Shown here in pieces: positions 5,850 through 7,671 of a stretch of 7,671 bases of DNA (positions are counted from its first letter, which is position 1; every line of letters begins with the position of its first letter). The position numbers and the translations under genes were made by a program. The notes under the pieces were generated by a model, which saw only the letters and a program-made list of their open reading frames with translations, ran no database searches and was not told the DNA's origin. Source of the stretch: Lutacidiplasma sp049802875. Its GTDB lineage: Archaea; Thermoplasmatota; Thermoplasmata; Lutacidiplasmatales; UBA184. The stretch covers positions 1-7,671 of the forward strand of contig JBARNH010000044.1 of NCBI GenBank assembly GCA_049802875.1, given 5' to 3'.

Positions 5850-6440
5850 CGGTCTAATGTTGGGCGCTACTGACTGAAACGCGGAGGGAGATCAGCCGCG
5901 AGCGTGTCTTAGTTAGTGTGATGACCCCGGGGCTGTCGTCAAGTGGTCTTGAGGAGTGTGCAGGCCCGTAACCCTCCACAACTTGAGTCGCGCCCGCCCC
6001 GTTCTAGGAGAAGGGTCCGAAGGATCAACTGCTACCCAAGAAATGCTGTGAGGAAGCACCCGGGTCGAATTTGTCCAGCGGTTCCTGATAAGGTCGAGTG
6101 TTCATTAGAGGTGTCTTAAGGTGTCAGCGCACTATCCGCGCCCGATCCCCCGGGCCGGGACACCGTGTGCGGAGGGGCGATTGGCTCGTTCGTTCTACTG
6201 TGAATGCAGTGTGGAGGGCAGCCGCACGTCTCACTGACCGCGTGCCCTTAGTTGTGCAAACTTCTGAGACTCCGTTCCAGGGCCTCGGCGAAGCGGGCCC
6301 GTGCGCCGGCTCCTGACTACCGACACACCACGACGCTACTAACTCCAGGAGGAGGCCAATTGTCCCCCTACCGTTCCTGACCGCGGTCGCGAAACCGTAC
6401 GTGATAACGATGGCTAGGTCTCCTGACCTGAACCGCGGCT
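5850..6440. other. Long stretch without a convincing gene
   Basis: Between the hydrolase leader and the binding-protein promoter I find no protein with family motifs, no tRNA, and no match to the conserved cores of RNase P RNA or SRP RNA that I could recognise by eye. Small inverted repeats occur: TCAAG-TGGT-CTTGA at 5939-5952, and GATGAC with GTCGTC around CCCCGGGG near 5920-5940. A weak minus-strand frame covers 6124-6447. The rest is best treated as intergenic or decayed sequence, or an unrecognised RNA. Confidence 0.4.
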
Positions 6441-6447
6441 CACCCAT
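6124..6447 (-). CDS. Doubtful small hypothetical protein
   Basis: A 107-residue minus-strand frame. The first ~45 residues are more protein-like than the rest: MGEPRFRSGDLAIVITYGFA, then a hydrophobic segment GTIGLLLELVASW. The remainder is Pro/Arg-rich and looks like chance reading. A TATA-like GTATACAA centred about 25 nt before the ATG would fit a leaderless start and is the main support. It would be transcribed divergently from the binding-protein gene. No family is recognised, and it may be a decayed membrane-protein start or not a gene. Confidence 0.2.
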   Translation of the reverse strand: MGEPRFRSGDLAIVITYGFATAVRNGRGTIGLLLELVASWCVGSQEPAHGPASPRPWNGVSEVCTTKGTRSVRRAAALHTAFTVERTSQSPLRTRCPGPGDRARIVR

Positions 6448-6487
6448 GACAGTGTGTTACGGCTGCATTGTATACGTTGTATCCCTA

Positions 6488-6500
6488 GAGTATTTATTCT
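6488..6500 (+). promoter_or_regulatory. TATA-like box of the solute-binding protein gene
   Basis: GAGTATTTATTCT is an AT-rich element about 62 nt upstream of the ATG at 6556. A start site about 26 nt downstream, near 6520, would leave a leader of roughly 35 nt. A second element, TGTATAC (6469-6475), could give a ~55-nt leader that would contain both hairpins that follow. Confidence 0.45.
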
Positions 6501-6506
6501 ACTTCC

Positions 6507-6539
6507 GGGTCTGGGTGCCCCAGGCTCCAAGAACCTTGG
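6507..6539 (+). promoter_or_regulatory. Two adjacent hairpins just upstream of the solute-binding protein start
   Basis: The first hairpin pairs CTGGG (6511-6515) with CCCAG (6519-6523) around TGC. Two GC pairs and two GT wobbles extend it to about 6507-6527. The second is CCAAG-AAC-CTTGG at 6527-6539. They sit end to end and stop 16 nt before the ATG at 6556. They may be a structured 5' leader or a block to upstream transcription. No T-run follows, so a classical terminator is unlikely. Confidence 0.4.
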
Positions 6540-6555
6540 GTCCTCAGATGAAACA

Positions 6556-7671
6556 ATGAACGACGTCCGAAGTCCGCGCGGTGTGTCCTCGATGGTTGGA
6601 GCGATAATTCTGGTCTTGATCGTAGTGATCGCAGGGAGTGTTGCGGCCTTCGGGCTCAGCTCCGGCACGAAGGGGACCACGCTCACGAGCTGTGTTCCCG
6701 TCACGAGTCCGGTCTGTGTGGCCTCAGCCGCGACGCACGACATTACTCTCCTGGTCCCAGTACAGTCCAGTCTGATTGGCACCTCTGTTCCTTTCACAGC
6801 GACGCTCCCTACAGGAGAGACCGCCTCTGAATTTACTTTCAACTTCGGTGACGGCTCGACCCCGCAAACCATCACCGGTTCGGCGGGATCCGCGACGTCG
6901 GACTACTCCTATTCGTCTCCCGGAACCTATCTCGTCCAGGTCACGGCCGACGTCAACGGCGTGACCCACGACAACAACCACGACATCGGGTATCTGACCA
7001 TCCTCCCGACCTATGCGGTGGCCTCGGCCCAGAACGTCCCCGCGGTGATCTCGAGCATGATTTCGAACACCACGAGCACGAGCGCGCCGACGGGCGTTGT
7101 CGGAACGGGCGGCTCGGTGACGATCTCGGGCGACTACACCGCCACCCCCGTCAATGCACTCTACAGCGCGGCTCCCCCGACGGTGGCCATCCTCTCGGGT
7201 CCGACCGGCGGTGCTTCGATCACGACGAAGACGATCACGGCGAGCACCGCGATGGCGACGTTCCTATTCGGCGCGGCGGGAACCTACACGGTCGCCTTCA
7301 GCGCGAACGCAATGAGCGCCACCGGCAGCAACACGAGCCAGAACACCACTTACACGGTGATTGCCGGTTCCGGTGGCTCTGCGAGCACCCCGCCAGTCGC
7401 GACCGACACCAACCTACCGGGCACGATCGTCTCCTACGATAACACCGGAGGATCGGGGGCGGAAACCCTCGACCCAGCGATCGATTACGAGACGATCGGG
7501 TACGAACCGATCCAGAATGTCTACCAGACCTTGATTCAGTATACCGGGACCTCGGTCTCGAACTTCGTGCCGATGGCTGCAGCGTGCGTACCTGGGTCGA
7601 CCCAGTGCACCTCGCTCTTCGGGCAGAGCCTGGTCAACGGCTACAACTACACCTTTGTGCTGAGCGGCGCC
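6556..7671 (+). CDS. Peptide-type ABC transporter solute-binding protein with pilin-like leader and PKD domain (partial)
   Basis: The first 372 codons of a cell-surface protein that runs off the window. Residues 1-35 (MNDVRSPRGVSSMVGAIILV, then LIVVIAGSVAAFGLS) resemble archaeal type IV pilin N-termini: Arg residues, RG before VSS, then ~20 hydrophobic residues. This is a candidate class III signal with cleavage after Gly9. Residues ~62-155 form a PKD domain with NFGDGS (96-101) and SPGTY (121-125). Residues ~184-272 look like a second Ig-like beta domain (GAAGTYTVAFSA). From ~286 the sequence PGTIVSYDNTGGSG-AETLDPAIDY-ETIGYEPIQNVYQTL is the start of a family 5 (oligopeptide/dipeptide) binding domain, which captures ligand for an ABC importer; the permease and ATPase genes would lie outside the window. 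ATG at 6556 is chosen because the leader begins there. An ATG at 6548 is followed by a stop. Confidence 0.85.
   Translation, partial: MNDVRSPRGVSSMVGAIILVLIVVIAGSVAAFGLSSGTKGTTLTSCVPVTSPVCVASAATHDITLLVPVQSSLIGTSVPFTATLPTGETASEFTFNFGDGSTPQTITGSAGSATSDYSYSSPGTYLVQVTADVNGVTHDNNHDIGYLTILPTYAVASAQNVPAVISSMISNTTSTSAPTGVVGTGGSVTISGDYTATPVNALYSAAPPTVAILSGPTGGASITTKTITASTAMATFLFGAAGTYTVAFSANAMSATGSNTSQNTTYTVIAGSGGSASTPPVATDTNLPGTIVSYDNTGGSGAETLDPAIDYETIGYEPIQNVYQTLIQYTGTSVSNFVPMAAACVPGSTQCTSLFGQSLVNGYNYTFVLSGA

Noticed and set aside
6001..6065. GGGTCCGAAGGATC and GTGAGGAAGCACC as SRP RNA or RNase P RNA cores
   Set aside because: The GGAA-loop helix 8 of SRP RNA and the GAGGAAAGTCC core of RNase P RNA are not matched, and the partner motifs are missing.

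Overview
The window is high-GC DNA, most likely from an uncultured archaeon of a Thermoplasmata-like lineage. The signs are AT-rich TATA-type boxes about 25-28 nt upstream of start codons (leaderless genes), a small archaeal-style ribbon-helix-helix protein, and a solute-binding protein with a pilin-like archaeal leader followed by a PKD domain. This placement is inferred from gene style, without a marker gene.

Left third (1-2130): a graveyard of broken genes. The window opens with the first 40 codons of a minus-strand transposase and its insertion-sequence end, which abuts the last ~107 codons of an aldo/keto reductase whose front is missing. About 440 bp with no recognisable gene follows. 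Next is a minus-strand gene with a MerR-like DNA-binding start, split into two frames by one extra base in a run of six G. Last is the front third of a uracil-DNA glycosylase-like gene, cut where it meets the stop codon of a carbonic anhydrase gene.

Middle (2127-5681): four minus-strand genes that look intact. In the order they are read from the right they are an alpha/beta hydrolase with Asp at the nucleophile position, a 66-residue ribbon-helix-helix protein, an M29 aminopeptidase-like protein that seems to lack the family's metal ligands, and a beta-class carbonic anhydrase. At least two have their own TATA-like box at leaderless spacing, so they look like separate transcription units, not an operon. 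A perfect 21-bp palindrome and a related hairpin lie on the two sides of the ribbon-helix-helix gene.

Right end (5682-7671): about 870 bp with no convincing gene apart from one weak short minus-strand candidate, then a plus-strand peptide-type ABC transporter binding protein that runs off the window. Its architecture is a pilin-like leader, a PKD domain, an Ig-like region, and the start of a family 5 solute-binding domain.

I see no coherent new multi-gene system. The strongest leads are the binding protein with a pilin-type leader (compare the Sulfolobus 'bindosome'), the Ser-to-Asp change in the hydrolase, the apparent loss of metal ligands in the M29-like protein, and the palindrome cluster around the ribbon-helix-helix gene.
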